Notes under the pieces: generated by a model | The model's database searches: none | Told to the model about the DNA's origin: nothing | Seen by the model: the letters and a program-made list of their open reading frames with translations, nothing else | In this document: one piece after another, positions 32,892 through 40,581 of the stretch | Numbering within the stretch: position 1 is the stretch's first letter | Layout: each line of letters starts with the position of its first letter | Made by a program: the position numbers and the translations under genes | NCBI GenBank assembly: GCA_900541015.1 | Contig: UQIB01000022.1 | Span: forward strand, 1 to 47,287 | From: an uncultured Collinsella sp. | GTDB lineage: Bacteria > Actinomycetota > Coriobacteriia > Coriobacteriales > Coriobacteriaceae | DNA: 47,287 nt | Direction of reading: 5' to 3'

Positions 32892-33806
32892 ATGCAGATC
32901 AACAAGGTCGCCTTTATCGGCAAGGGCGGCGTCGGCCTGCTCTACGGCAGCATGATCGCCCGGGCGCTCGGCAACGACGCCGTCGAATACGTCATGGATG
33001 ATGCCCGTTTTGAGCGTCATGCGAACGACGCGCTCACCGTCAACGGCAAGCCCTGCGATCTCACGTCCGTCCGTGCCAGCGAGGCGACGCCCGCCGATCT
33101 GGTCATCCTGACAGTCAAGACCACCGGTCTCGACCAAGCACTCAAGACTATGGAGCGCGTCGTGGGACCCAACACGCTCATCGCCTCGCTGTGCAACGGC
33201 ATTACGAGCGAGCAAAAGATTGCCGAACGCTTTGGCTGGGAGCATACCGTTCTTGGTATCTGCCAGGGCATGGACGCCGTGTTTCTCAACGGCGCGCTCA
33301 CCTTTACCAATGCGGGCGAAATCCGCTTTGGCGCGGCGGCCGGCACGAACCCCGCAACCATCACCGCGATCGACGAGCTCTATACGCGCTGCGGCATCGC
33401 CCATACCGTCGAGGACGACATCGCCCACCGCATGTGGGCCAAACTCATGCTCAACGACGGCATCAACCAGACCTGCATGGCCTACGGCGGGACCTACGGA
33501 AGCGCCACGGAGCCGGGCTCCGAGCAGCGTCACTGCTTTGTTTCCGCCATGCGCGAAACGCTTGCGGTCGCCAACGCCGAGGGCGTTGAACTGACCGAGG
33601 CAGACCTGACGCAAATGGTGCACCTCATCGAGGGAATCGACCCCGCCGGTATGCCCTCGATGGCTCAAGACCGCATCGCAAGGCGCAAAACCGAGGTTGA
33701 TGAGTTCGCGGGCACCATCTGCCGCCTCGCAACCAAACACGATATCCAGGCACCGCAAAACGAGTGGCTCTATCGGCGCATCCGCGATATCGAGAAAAGC
33801 TGGTAG
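32892..33806 (+). CDS. 2-dehydropantoate 2-reductase family protein (PanE/ApbA-like)
   Basis: A 304-residue NADPH-dependent reductase of the ApbA/PanE family. The nucleotide-binding segment is VAFIGKGGVGLLYG, then ILTVKTTGLDQAL, LCNGITSEQKI and the C-terminal domain with MWAKLMLNDGINQTCMAYGG. Ketopantoate reductase makes pantoate for coenzyme A, but relatives act on other 2-oxo acids and the context does not decide. GGGGAG lies 9 bases before ATG 32892; an ATG at 32883 would touch the ribosome site and is unlikely. Confidence 0.82.
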   Translation: MQINKVAFIGKGGVGLLYGSMIARALGNDAVEYVMDDARFERHANDALTVNGKPCDLTSVRASEATPADLVILTVKTTGLDQALKTMERVVGPNTLIASLCNGITSEQKIAERFGWEHTVLGICQGMDAVFLNGALTFTNAGEIRFGAAAGTNPATITAIDELYTRCGIAHTVEDDIAHRMWAKLMLNDGINQTCMAYGGTYGSATEPGSEQRHCFVSAMRETLAVANAEGVELTEADLTQMVHLIEGIDPAGMPSMAQDRIARRKTEVDEFAGTICRLATKHDIQAPQNEWLYRRIRDIEKSW

Positions 33807-33843
33807 CGCCGACGCGCCGCATTCAACAGCCTTAACAGCAAAA

Positions 33844-33874
33844 CCGCCGCAAGGGAACCTTTCCCCTGCGGCGG
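33844..33874 (+). terminator. Terminator after the ketopantoate reductase family gene
   Basis: CCGCCGC (33844-33850) and GCGGCGG (33868-33874) enclose a second stem GGG/CCC. The following CCTTCATCTTC is only moderately T-rich. Its position 38 bases after the stop supports a terminator role. Confidence 0.55.
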
Positions 33875-33915
33875 CCTTCATCTTCGTCTATGACCGGCGG
33901 CCGATCTCACAACAG

Positions 33916-34122
33916 TTAGCGTTGCGACCCCGGCACCTCGTCCTCATCGTCGCGGCAAAGAACCACGCCTGCGCTTCCCAGCAGCGTGGCCGCGATCAGC
34001 GCGCCGACCACGATAGGAGCAGCCCCGCATGTCCCCTGCATGCCCGCGACGAGCGCGGCCGTGGGACCAAGGCAGCCAAGCATCAACGCGACGGCGGCAA
34101 CGGCAATATCTCGAGCATTCAC
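33916..34122 (-). CDS. Small two-helix membrane protein
   Basis: A 68-residue protein with two hydrophobic segments (about residues 6-26 and 36-56) and an acidic C-terminal tail with DDEDE. A GTG start at 34122 lies 9-10 bases after GGAGG. The gene has no recognised family and stands alone between the PanE-like gene (convergent) and a secreted-protein gene. It may be a stress or envelope peptide, but nothing in the sequence fixes a function. Confidence 0.55.
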   Translation of the reverse strand: MNARDIAVAAVALMLGCLGPTAALVAGMQGTCGAAPIVVGALIAATLLGSAGVVLCRDDEDEVPGSQR

Positions 34123-34238
34123 AAGACCACTTCCTCCAAGAGAAAGACCTTATTTCTCAAGAACCAGTGTGCCCCGCATCCATACGCCCAGCGTACCGCC
34201 ACGGTAAGGGCTCTGTTAACTCAAACGCATACATAGAA

Positions 34239-34284
34239 CGGACGTCCTTACGTTGCCCTAAAGCTCGGTAAAGACGCCCGTCCG
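34239..34284 (-). terminator. Possible terminator of the secreted-protein gene
   Basis: CGGACG (34239-34244) and CGTCCG (34279-34284) form the base of a stem with further imperfect pairing (TTAC/GTAA). It lies 25 bases after the stop of the gene ending at 34309. The T-run is weak. Confidence 0.4.
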
Positions 34285-34308
34285 CCAAATATCCGTGATG
34301 CAGAAAAA

Positions 34309-35085
34309 TTACCAACCGGTGTAGTAATCGGTGGTTCCGGCAGCGCAGCCGGAGTCATAGACCTTGCAATCACCCTTGGAGCCCGTAAAGGTCGAGCCCT
34401 GGGCCATATCGCCCGCGGCAACAACGTAATAGCCGTCGGAATCGCGCCAGAAGCCCTCAGAATCCTGAGTCCATTCGCCCGTGCGATAGTGATAAAGCAC
34501 ATTGCTGCTGTAATAGGTCTCGCGGCGACCGTTGTAGTTATTGACACCCGCAGAGCGCGTCAGGCCCGATCCGTTCGCGTAGGACGCGGCAGACGCGTAG
34601 GACGGAGTGTAACCGGCGTTGTAGTACGAAGCCTGGGCGGCCTCGGCAGCCTCCGCCTCGGCGGCAGCAACCTCGAGCGCTTCGCGCTTGGCATCCTCAA
34701 GTGCAGTGCGCAGCTCATCGAGCTCGGTCGACTTCGCGTCGACCTCCTCCATCGTCAAAAGACTGCCCGCACCGTCGATACAACCCTGCAGTACAGCGCG
34801 CTCGTCATCGGTGGCATAGTCACCGTACATGTTCATGATGATCTGAGCACGCATCTCAAGGGAATCGCGCTTGGCCTCCATCGAGGCGTTCCACTCCTGC
34901 ATGGAGCCAAAGCCGTCGCTGCGATAGTCGACGGGCTGCACCAGCGTCGCCTCGGACGGCGTGGATCCGACCGTGTCGGATAGTGTTGCCGCGTGGGCAT
35001 CAGTTGCACCGGCGCCCGCCAAAAGTGCCACGATCAGAGCGGCGGAAAGGGCGGCGGCTTTCGGTTTTCGTGAATCGATCCTCAT
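34309..35085 (-). CDS. Secreted coiled-coil protein with aromatic C-terminal domain
   Basis: A 258-residue exported protein. A signal peptide (basic RIDSRKPK, hydrophobic ALSAALIVALLAGAGA, cleavage after AHA near residue 32) is followed by a helical, alanine/glutamate-rich coiled coil (about 85-150), a Tyr/Ser/Asn-rich linker and a compact C-terminal domain ending GDCKVYDSGCAAGTTDYYT with a cysteine pair. The tail is loosely similar to 3D-type wall-enzyme domains, but no catalytic set was seen. The ATG at 35085 follows GGAGG. Longer frames upstream lack start signals. Function unknown. Confidence 0.7.
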   Translation of the reverse strand: MRIDSRKPKAAALSAALIVALLAGAGATDAHAATLSDTVGSTPSEATLVQPVDYRSDGFGSMQEWNASMEAKRDSLEMRAQIIMNMYGDYATDDERAVLQGCIDGAGSLLTMEEVDAKSTELDELRTALEDAKREALEVAAAEAEAAEAAQASYYNAGYTPSYASAASYANGSGLTRSAGVNNYNGRRETYYSSNVLYHYRTGEWTQDSEGFWRDSDGYYVVAAGDMAQGSTFTGSKGDCKVYDSGCAAGTTDYYTGW

Positions 35086-35296
35086 GTAGCTGGAAACCTC
35101 CGTAGTGCGTTTTTGCTGCGTTTGAGCTGCGTGTGATTCGATCGCGCTGCATAGTACCCCGAGCAAATCGCGACCTGCGGTTTTACTCAAAAGGCGCACG
35201 TCAATTGCGTAAAACTCACATCCTCTCAACAGGAGTTTTCCACAACTCGAATGCATAAAGCGTGTCAAAAACCCTGTTTTTGCGCCCTCTCTATGC

Positions 35297-35335
35297 AAAA
35301 AAGACGCCTGTGCAACCATTGTTCGCACAGGCGCC
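35297..35335 (-). terminator. Terminator of metY
   Basis: GACGCCTGTGC (35303-35313) and GCACAGGCGCC (35325-35335) form an 11-bp stem with an 11-base loop. On the minus strand six T follow (35297-35302). It lies about 60 bases beyond the metY stop. Confidence 0.8.
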
Positions 35336-35397
35336 TTGAGCAGGCATTTTATGCAGTTATACCTATCGAGTCGCAAGGGGTCCTTGCACAAGTCGCC

Positions 35398-36708
35398 TTA
35401 CTCGTCCAGCGCGGCGAAGGCCTGCTTCAGATCCCAAATGATATCCTCGGCGTTCTCGGTACCGATGGAAAGACGGATCGTGGAGGGCGTGATGTTCTGC
35501 TCGGCGAGCTCCTCGGCAGAGAGCTGGGAGTGCGTGGTGGTAGCCGGGTGCACGACGAGCGACTTGACGTCGGCCACGTTGGCGAGCAGCGAGAACACCT
35601 GCAGATGATCGATGAACTTCCAGGCGGCCTCCTGGCCACCCTTGATCTCAAAGGTAAAGATCGAGGCGCCGCCACGGGGGAAGTACTTCTGATAGAGCTC
35701 GTGATCGGGGTGCTCAGACAGGCTCGGGTGGTTCACCTTGGCGACATGGCTGTCACCAGCCAGGAACTCAACGACCTTCTTGGTGTTCTCGACATGACGG
35801 TCAACGCGCAGCGACAGAGTCTCGGTGCCCTGGAGCAGGATCCAAGCGTTGAACGGGCTGATGCAGGCGCCCTCGTCACGCAGCAGGATGGCGCGGACAT
35901 AGGTTGCGAAGGCGGCGGGACCGGCAGCCTCGGCAAACGAGACGCCATGGTAGGAGGGGTTGGGTTCGGCGATCTGCGCATACTTGCCGCTCGCCTTCCA
36001 ATCGAAGTTACCGCCGTCGACGATCACGCCGCCCAGCGAGGTGCCGTGGCCGCCGATAAACTTGGTTGCGGAGTGGACGACGATGTTGGCACCATGCTCC
36101 AGCGGACGGAACAGATACGGGGTGCCGAAGGTGTTGTCGACGACAACCGGTAAACCGTGCTTCTTGGCGATCTCGGAGATGGCGTCGATGTTGGGGATGT
36201 CGGAGTTGGGGTTGCCGAGCGTCTCGAGATAGATGACCGTGGTGTTGTCCTTGATGGCACCCTCGACCTCTTCCAGGTTATGGGCATCGACAAAGGTGGT
36301 CTCGACGCCAAACTGGGAGAGCGTATGCTCCAGCAGATTGTAGGAGCCACCGTAGATGGTCTTCTGAGCCACCACGTGGTCACCGGCCTGGGCAAGAGCC
36401 TGCAGGGTATAGGTGATGGCAGCAGCACCGGAGGCGACGGCGAGACCTGCCACGCCACCCTCGAGTGCGGCGATACGATCCTCGAAGACGCCCTGGGTGG
36501 AGTTGGTCAGACGGCCGTAGATGTTACCGGCGTCGGCAAGACCAAAGCGGTCGGCGGCGTGCTGGGAGTTGCGGAACACATAGCTCGTGGTCTGGTAGAT
36601 AGGCACGGCGCGGGAGTCGGATGCGGGATCGGCGCTCTCCTGGCCAACGTGAAGCTGCAGGGTATCGAAACCAAAGGTGTGCTCGGGGTTGTTGATGAAC
36701 TGGCTCAT
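35398..36708 (-). CDS. metY: O-acetylhomoserine sulfhydrylase
   Basis: A 436-residue PLP enzyme of the Cys/Met metabolism family. Signatures are VPIYQTTSYVF, RLTNSTQGVFEDRIAALEGG, TIYGGSYNLLEHTL and the PLP-lysine motif SATKFIGGHGTSLGG, with the long C-terminal region FPRGGASIFTFEIKGG typical of MetY. It makes homocysteine directly from O-acetylhomoserine and sulfide. ATG 36708 follows AAGGAG. A 180-base leader with a candidate cysteine-containing leader peptide precedes it, and a LysR gene is divergent. Confidence 0.92.
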   Translation of the reverse strand: MSQFINNPEHTFGFDTLQLHVGQESADPASDSRAVPIYQTTSYVFRNSQHAADRFGLADAGNIYGRLTNSTQGVFEDRIAALEGGVAGLAVASGAAAITYTLQALAQAGDHVVAQKTIYGGSYNLLEHTLSQFGVETTFVDAHNLEEVEGAIKDNTTVIYLETLGNPNSDIPNIDAISEIAKKHGLPVVVDNTFGTPYLFRPLEHGANIVVHSATKFIGGHGTSLGGVIVDGGNFDWKASGKYAQIAEPNPSYHGVSFAEAAGPAAFATYVRAILLRDEGACISPFNAWILLQGTETLSLRVDRHVENTKKVVEFLAGDSHVAKVNHPSLSEHPDHELYQKYFPRGGASIFTFEIKGGQEAAWKFIDHLQVFSLLANVADVKSLVVHPATTTHSQLSAEELAEQNITPSTIRLSIGTENAEDIIWDLKQAFAALDE

Positions 36709-36770
36709 GATGATCTCCTTGATCGAACAAAAGTAAATAAATAAGAGAGAAGTAAGTCGCTGTCTCCTGA

Positions 36771-36824
36771 TCACGCCGACGGGCGCAAACAGGAGCCCGG
36801 CATTCGTCTTGGTAAGCAATTCAT
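36771..36824 (-). CDS. Candidate leader peptide of metY (17 residues, two Cys and an internal Met)
   Basis: In the metY leader an ATG at 36824 follows AAAGGAGG with ideal spacing and encodes MNCLPRRMPGSCLRPSA before TGA. The peptide has two cysteines in a sulfur-amino-acid gene leader. Its last codons lie in a hairpin formed by CTCCTG and CAGGAG, so ribosome stalling could change the fold. This fits translational or transcriptional attenuation by cysteine supply. No SAM-I riboswitch core was recognised in the leader. Confidence 0.5.
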   Translation of the reverse strand: MNCLPRRMPGSCLRPSA

Positions 36825-36892
36825 ATGCGGGCCTCCTTTCGCATCCCGGTTCCGTGGTCGGTTTAATTACCTACCGCCTTTGTGTGTTTTGA

Positions 36893-36921
36893 ATAGTACG
36901 AGCATTGTTTCGCTCGGTCAA
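36893..36921 (-). promoter_or_regulatory. metY promoter with internal dyad
   Basis: On the minus strand TTGACC (36916-36921) and TACTAT (36893-36898) are 17 bases apart. The spacer contains CGAGC and GCTCG as an inverted repeat, a possible regulator site. Transcription would begin near 36886, giving a leader of about 180 bases. Confidence 0.6.
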
Positions 36922-36941
36922 TCACTTAAAAGCGCTAACCT

Positions 36942-36962
36942 GTTATCGGTTTTATAGATAAC
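36942..36962. promoter_or_regulatory. LysR-type 6-9-6 inverted repeat
   Basis: GTTATC (36942-36947) and GATAAC (36957-36962) are perfect inverted repeats around nine bases, lying 20 bases before the LysR gene and about 20 bases upstream of the metY -35. This placement is usual for LysR autoregulation and activation of a divergent target. Confidence 0.55.
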
Positions 36963-36981
36963 GCTCGAAAGGACAGCGCCG

Positions 36982-37884
36982 ATGACCCTCCAGCAGCTTC
37001 GTTTCCTGATCGCCGTAGCAGAGTCCGGCTCAATCAATGCCGCAGCTCAACGCCTCTATACCGCTCAGTCCAACATCTCAAACGCCGTCAAAAGCCTGGA
37101 ACAGGAGCTCCACCTGGAGATCTTTACGCGCTCCAGCCGCGGCGTCACGCTCACCAACGACGGCACCGAGCTTTTGGGCTATGCGCGCCAGGTCGTAGAG
37201 CAGGCCGACATGCTCGAGGCGCGCTACGAGGACGGCGGCACCCCGCAAGCCCGCCTCGCCATTTCCGCCCAGCACTACGCCTTTTCGGTCGAGGCCTTTG
37301 TCAACGTGGTCGAGCGCTGCCGCGACAGCAAGTTCGAGTTCATCATGCGCGAGACCACCACATCGCAGATCATCGATGACGTCCGCGCATTTCGCAGCGA
37401 TATCGGCATTCTGTATCTGGATGACTTTAACGCCCGCGTTCTGCAGAGGGCCTTCGCCGATGCCCGCGCAAGCTTCCATCCCCTCTTCGACGCGACGGTC
37501 CACGTCTTCGTTAGCGAGCGCCACCCGCTCGCACGCCGCCCTCAGCTGTCCCTTGCCGACCTTACACCCTATACGCGCTACAGCTTTGAGCAAGGCACCT
37601 CGAACTCCTTCTATTACGCCGAGGAACCTTTTAGCTATATCCCTTGCGACCGCAACATACGAATCTCGGACCGCGGAACACTTACTAACTTACTTATCAC
37701 GTCGAACGGTTACACCCTGTCGACCGGTGTCCTCTCCAATGAAATGCAATGGGGTATGGCATCGATCCCGTTAGCAGACGCCCCAACGATGCACGTAGGC
37801 TATATCATGCACGACGAGCGCAAGCCCTCTCCCCTCTTGCAGCAATACCTCGACGAGCTCAACCGCATCATCCATGCCAACTAA
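36982..37884 (+). CDS. LysR-family transcriptional regulator
   Basis: A 300-residue LysR protein. The winged helix-turn-helix is LRFLIAVAESGSINAAAQRLYTAQ (about 6-29) continuing into SNISNAVKSLEQEL. The effector-binding domain spans about 90-295. Its divergent arrangement with metY and the shared control region with a 6-9-6 repeat suggest that it regulates sulfur amino acid synthesis, as CysB/MetR-type members do. The effector is unknown. The ribosome site is AAAGGA. Confidence 0.85.
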   Translation: MTLQQLRFLIAVAESGSINAAAQRLYTAQSNISNAVKSLEQELHLEIFTRSSRGVTLTNDGTELLGYARQVVEQADMLEARYEDGGTPQARLAISAQHYAFSVEAFVNVVERCRDSKFEFIMRETTTSQIIDDVRAFRSDIGILYLDDFNARVLQRAFADARASFHPLFDATVHVFVSERHPLARRPQLSLADLTPYTRYSFEQGTSNSFYYAEEPFSYIPCDRNIRISDRGTLTNLLITSNGYTLSTGVLSNEMQWGMASIPLADAPTMHVGYIMHDERKPSPLLQQYLDELNRIIHAN

Positions 37885-37983
37885 CTGTCGGAAGACGGGG
37901 CAGAAATCGTAGATTGCTAGCCCCCGGCGGGCATGGCGCTACAATGGTCACCCACACGAAACGCACCCAACGAAAGGAAGCCC

Positions 37984-38469
37984 GTGAAGGTCATCATCTA
38001 TACCGACGGCTCGGCCCGATCAAATCCGGGACGCGGCGGCTACGGCGCCGTACTCAAATACACCAACCCCGCCGGCAAGACCTTCACCTCCGAGCTTTCA
38101 CGCGGCTACGCCAAGACCACCAACAACCGCATGGAGCTCATGGCGGTCATCGTGGCGCTCGAGGCGCTCAACCGCCCCTGCGAGGTCGAGGTCCATTCCG
38201 ATTCGCAGTACGTCGTCAACGCTTTCAATAAACACTGGATCGACGGCTGGAAAAAGCGCGGGTGGAAAACTGCCAACAAGCAGCCCGTTAAGAACCGTGA
38301 CCTGTGGGAGCGCCTGCTTGCCGCAAGGAGCAAGCATAAGGTGGAGTTCATCTGGGTTAAGGGCCACGCCGGCCACGAGCTCAACGAGCGCTGCGATGAG
38401 CTCGCCACCACGGCGGCCGACGGCAGTAACCTCGATATCGACACCGGCTTTAACGAGAGCGACCTGTAA
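37984..38469 (+). CDS. rnhA: Ribonuclease HI
   Basis: A 161-residue RNase HI. The catalytic acids lie in IYTDGSARSNPG (Asp), TNNRMELMAV (Glu), VHSDSQYVV (Asp) and GHAGHELNERCDELA (His, Asp). It degrades the RNA strand of RNA-DNA hybrids. A GTG start at 37984 behind GAAAGGAA is chosen; the upstream frame to 37933 has no ribosome site. The C-terminus extends about 10 residues beyond the core. Confidence 0.92.
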   Translation: MKVIIYTDGSARSNPGRGGYGAVLKYTNPAGKTFTSELSRGYAKTTNNRMELMAVIVALEALNRPCEVEVHSDSQYVVNAFNKHWIDGWKKRGWKTANKQPVKNRDLWERLLAARSKHKVEFIWVKGHAGHELNERCDELATTAADGSNLDIDTGFNESDL

Positions 38470-38542
38470 CGGCGTTTTCGCACGCTTTTGTGTCCTCCCG
38501 CGCTACACTCGTCCTGTAGGCCAAACAACGCAAGGGGGACAC

Positions 38543-39649
38543 ATGCTGTGTATCGCAACCATCGGCACGTCCATGATCACCGACGACTTTATTCAGGTCG
38601 TCAATGCCAACGACCAGGCCGTATTCGTAGGCACGCTCTCGCGCAATGCCGAGCGCGGCGCCGCCTTTACTGCCGAGCACGGCGGCGAGCGAAACTTTAC
38701 GTCACTCGATGAGCTTGCGGCAGCCGCCGGCGTCGATGCCGTCTACATCGGCAGCCCCAATGCGCTCCATTACGAGCAGGCGCTCGCCTGCATCGCCGGT
38801 GGCAAGCACGTCATCGTCGAGAAACCCTTCTGCGCCACCGAAGCACAGGCGCTGGAAGTCTTCCGCGCTGCCGAGGCAGCAGGTGTCGTGGCCCTCGAGG
38901 CCATGCGTCCCCTCCACGATCCCGCCTTCCACGCCATCGAGGACGCCCTGGGCGAGATCGCCCCCATCCGCCGCGCCTCATTGCGCTTTGGCAAGTATTC
39001 CTCGCGCTACAACGAGATTCTCGCGGGACGCGCCACCAATATCTTTGACTGCAATATGGCATCGGGTTCCCTCATGGACATTGGCGTCTACGCCGTCGAG
39101 CCCATGGTCGAGATTTTCGGCATGCCCTCCGGCCTTACGAGCATGACTACTCTGCTCGACCCCACCACGCGACAGCTCACGCACGGCCCCATCGACGGCT
39201 GCGGTTCCATCCTCGCCAGCTACGGCGGAGGCCGCATCTCCGTCGAGCTCGCGCACTCCAAAATTACGAATGACCTGCTGCCCTCGCAGATCGAAGGCGA
39301 GCGTGGCACTATCCAGATCGACCATCTGTCCACGCCCCGCAACGTCCGCATCGACTATCGCGGCGATGTCGTACGCGGCTCGGCGACCGAGGCACCGCGC
39401 GAACAGGGCGACAACGGCCGCGTGCTCGACCTGCCCAAATCGAGCAACACTATGGAATACGAACTCACGGACTTTATCACCGCCATCGACGGCATCGATA
39501 ACGTTAAGGAAGAGATTTGGGAGACCCCGGCGGGACGCCACGAGCTTGGCCACTACCGCGATGTCACGCTCGTCTCACTGCGCATCATGGATGCCGTGCG
39601 CCAGCAGGCCGGCATTACCTTCCCGGCCGACGCAGGCAAGCAGGCATAG
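38543..39649 (+). CDS. Gfo/Idh/MocA-family oxidoreductase
   Basis: A 368-residue dinucleotide-dependent oxidoreductase. IATIGTSMITDDFIQ is a divergent Rossmann start, then VYIGSPNALHYEQAL, VEKPFCATEAQA with the catalytic Lys, and SLMDIGVYAVEPMVEIFG. The usual GxGxxG is changed to GTSMIT, as in some family members. The substrate is unknown. The gene follows rnhA by 73 bases and is 2 bases from the acylphosphatase gene, so those two are probably cotranscribed. GGGGGAC precedes the ATG. Confidence 0.83.
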   Translation: MLCIATIGTSMITDDFIQVVNANDQAVFVGTLSRNAERGAAFTAEHGGERNFTSLDELAAAAGVDAVYIGSPNALHYEQALACIAGGKHVIVEKPFCATEAQALEVFRAAEAAGVVALEAMRPLHDPAFHAIEDALGEIAPIRRASLRFGKYSSRYNEILAGRATNIFDCNMASGSLMDIGVYAVEPMVEIFGMPSGLTSMTTLLDPTTRQLTHGPIDGCGSILASYGGGRISVELAHSKITNDLLPSQIEGERGTIQIDHLSTPRNVRIDYRGDVVRGSATEAPREQGDNGRVLDLPKSSNTMEYELTDFITAIDGIDNVKEEIWETPAGRHELGHYRDVTLVSLRIMDAVRQQAGITFPADAGKQA

Positions 39650-39651
39650 CG

Positions 39652-40062
39652 ATGGGCCTCTTCGATACGTTCTTCTCCAGCGTCACCGGCGGCAGTCAAG
39701 AGCCTCAAAAACCATCAAACGTCGAGCTCGAGCTGCGCCGCAGGCTTACCGTACTCGCAAGCGACGAGGCCACTCAAGACACTCCCCTGCGCTATTTCCT
39801 GCGCTGGGCGGGGCAAGTCCAAGGCGTTGGTTTTCGCTTTACCAACACCAACCTCGCACAGGCACGCGCACTCACCGGCTGGGTGCGTAACATGGAAGAC
39901 GGCTCAGTCGAGATGGAGATGCAGGGAACTCCGGCAAACGTCCTATCTCATCTCGAGGCGCTTCATGCCTCCTACGAGCGCATGGGAACGCGTTTTCGCC
40001 TTGTAGACGCCCAGGCCCGAGCCCCACTTGCCAATGAAGACGGTTTCAGTCCTCATTATTAG
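39652..40062 (+). CDS. Acylphosphatase with N-terminal extension
   Basis: A 136-residue protein whose residues about 45-125 form an acylphosphatase domain: WAGQVQGVGFRFTN with the phosphate-binding arginine, and GWVRNMEDGSVEMEMQG with the catalytic asparagine. The first position of the usual GRVQGVGFR is Gln. About 40 extra N-terminal residues, starting GLFDTFFSS, precede the domain. It hydrolyses carboxyl-phosphate bonds. The start lies 2 bases after the upstream stop, with weak ribosome complementarity, so it relies on coupling. Confidence 0.82.
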   Translation: MGLFDTFFSSVTGGSQEPQKPSNVELELRRRLTVLASDEATQDTPLRYFLRWAGQVQGVGFRFTNTNLAQARALTGWVRNMEDGSVEMEMQGTPANVLSHLEALHASYERMGTRFRLVDAQARAPLANEDGFSPHY

Positions 40063-40123
40063 TATTGTGTGCTAAATACGGTATCATTTACCTACGACCG
40101 TTAATAGAAAAGAGGCGAGGCGC

Positions 40124-40504
40124 ATGGCGGTGCAAAGAAGGAATACCAAGCAGCGAAAGCTGGTTCTTGACGCCGTGCGCCAAAGCTATAACCATCCCAC
40201 CGCCGACGAAATCTACAACGCCGTGCGCGAACAGGATGACAAGATCAGCCGCGGCACGGTCTACCGCAACCTCAATCTCTTGGCAGATGCCGGCGAGATT
40301 CTCTCCATCAAGACGCCGGGCGGCAGCCGCTTCGATCGCACGATCGAGCCGCATGCGCATATCATCTGCACCTCGTGCAGCCGCGTCATCGACGTACCGC
40401 TCCCCTTCGATGCCCAGCTCGACGCCAAGGCGTCCGAGCAAATCGGCTGGCACGTCACGTCGCACTACACCATCTTCGAGGGTCTCTGCCCCGACTGCCG
40501 GTAG
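40124..40504 (+). CDS. Fur/PerR-family metal-dependent repressor
   Basis: A 126-residue Fur-family protein. The winged helix contains HPTADEIYNAVRE and RGTVYRNLNLLADAGEI. The metal-binding block is RFDRTIEPHAHIICTSC, and a C-terminal CPDC completes the four-cysteine structural zinc site. PerR-like Asp/His positions (D in RFD, H-A-H) are present, so a peroxide-sensing PerR or a Fur are both possible. It may be the iron or oxidant sensor for genes elsewhere; no operator was identified with confidence. Confidence 0.85.
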   Translation: MAVQRRNTKQRKLVLDAVRQSYNHPTADEIYNAVREQDDKISRGTVYRNLNLLADAGEILSIKTPGGSRFDRTIEPHAHIICTSCSRVIDVPLPFDAQLDAKASEQIGWHVTSHYTIFEGLCPDCR

Positions 40505-40510
40505 ATGTTT

Positions 40511-40575
40511 GGGGCATGCCTTAAAATCCACCTTTCCGCACTCTGCAACAAAAAGTAGATTTCTAGGTATGTCCC
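40511..40575. repeat. Imperfect palindrome after the Fur-family gene
   Basis: GGGGCATGCCTTAAAATC (40511-40528) pairs with GATTTCTAGGTATGTCCC (40558-40575): 14 Watson-Crick pairs, two G-T pairs and two mismatches, with a 29-base loop. It lies between convergent genes and could be a bidirectional terminator or an intergenic repeat. Confidence 0.5.
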
Positions 40576-40581
40576 GAAAAC

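Noticed and set aside
34309..35391. Longer form of the secreted protein starting at 35391
   Set aside because: A signal peptide begins exactly at the ATG at 35085 with a ribosome site; the extension has no such features.
36709..36890. SAM riboswitch in the metY leader
   Set aside because: None of the conserved SAM-I, SAM-II or SAM-IV core segments could be recognised; a leader peptide and hairpin explain the region better.
40505..40581. Operator of the Fur-family regulator
   Set aside because: The dyad lies downstream of the gene and is far longer than a Fur box; treated as hairpin or repeat.
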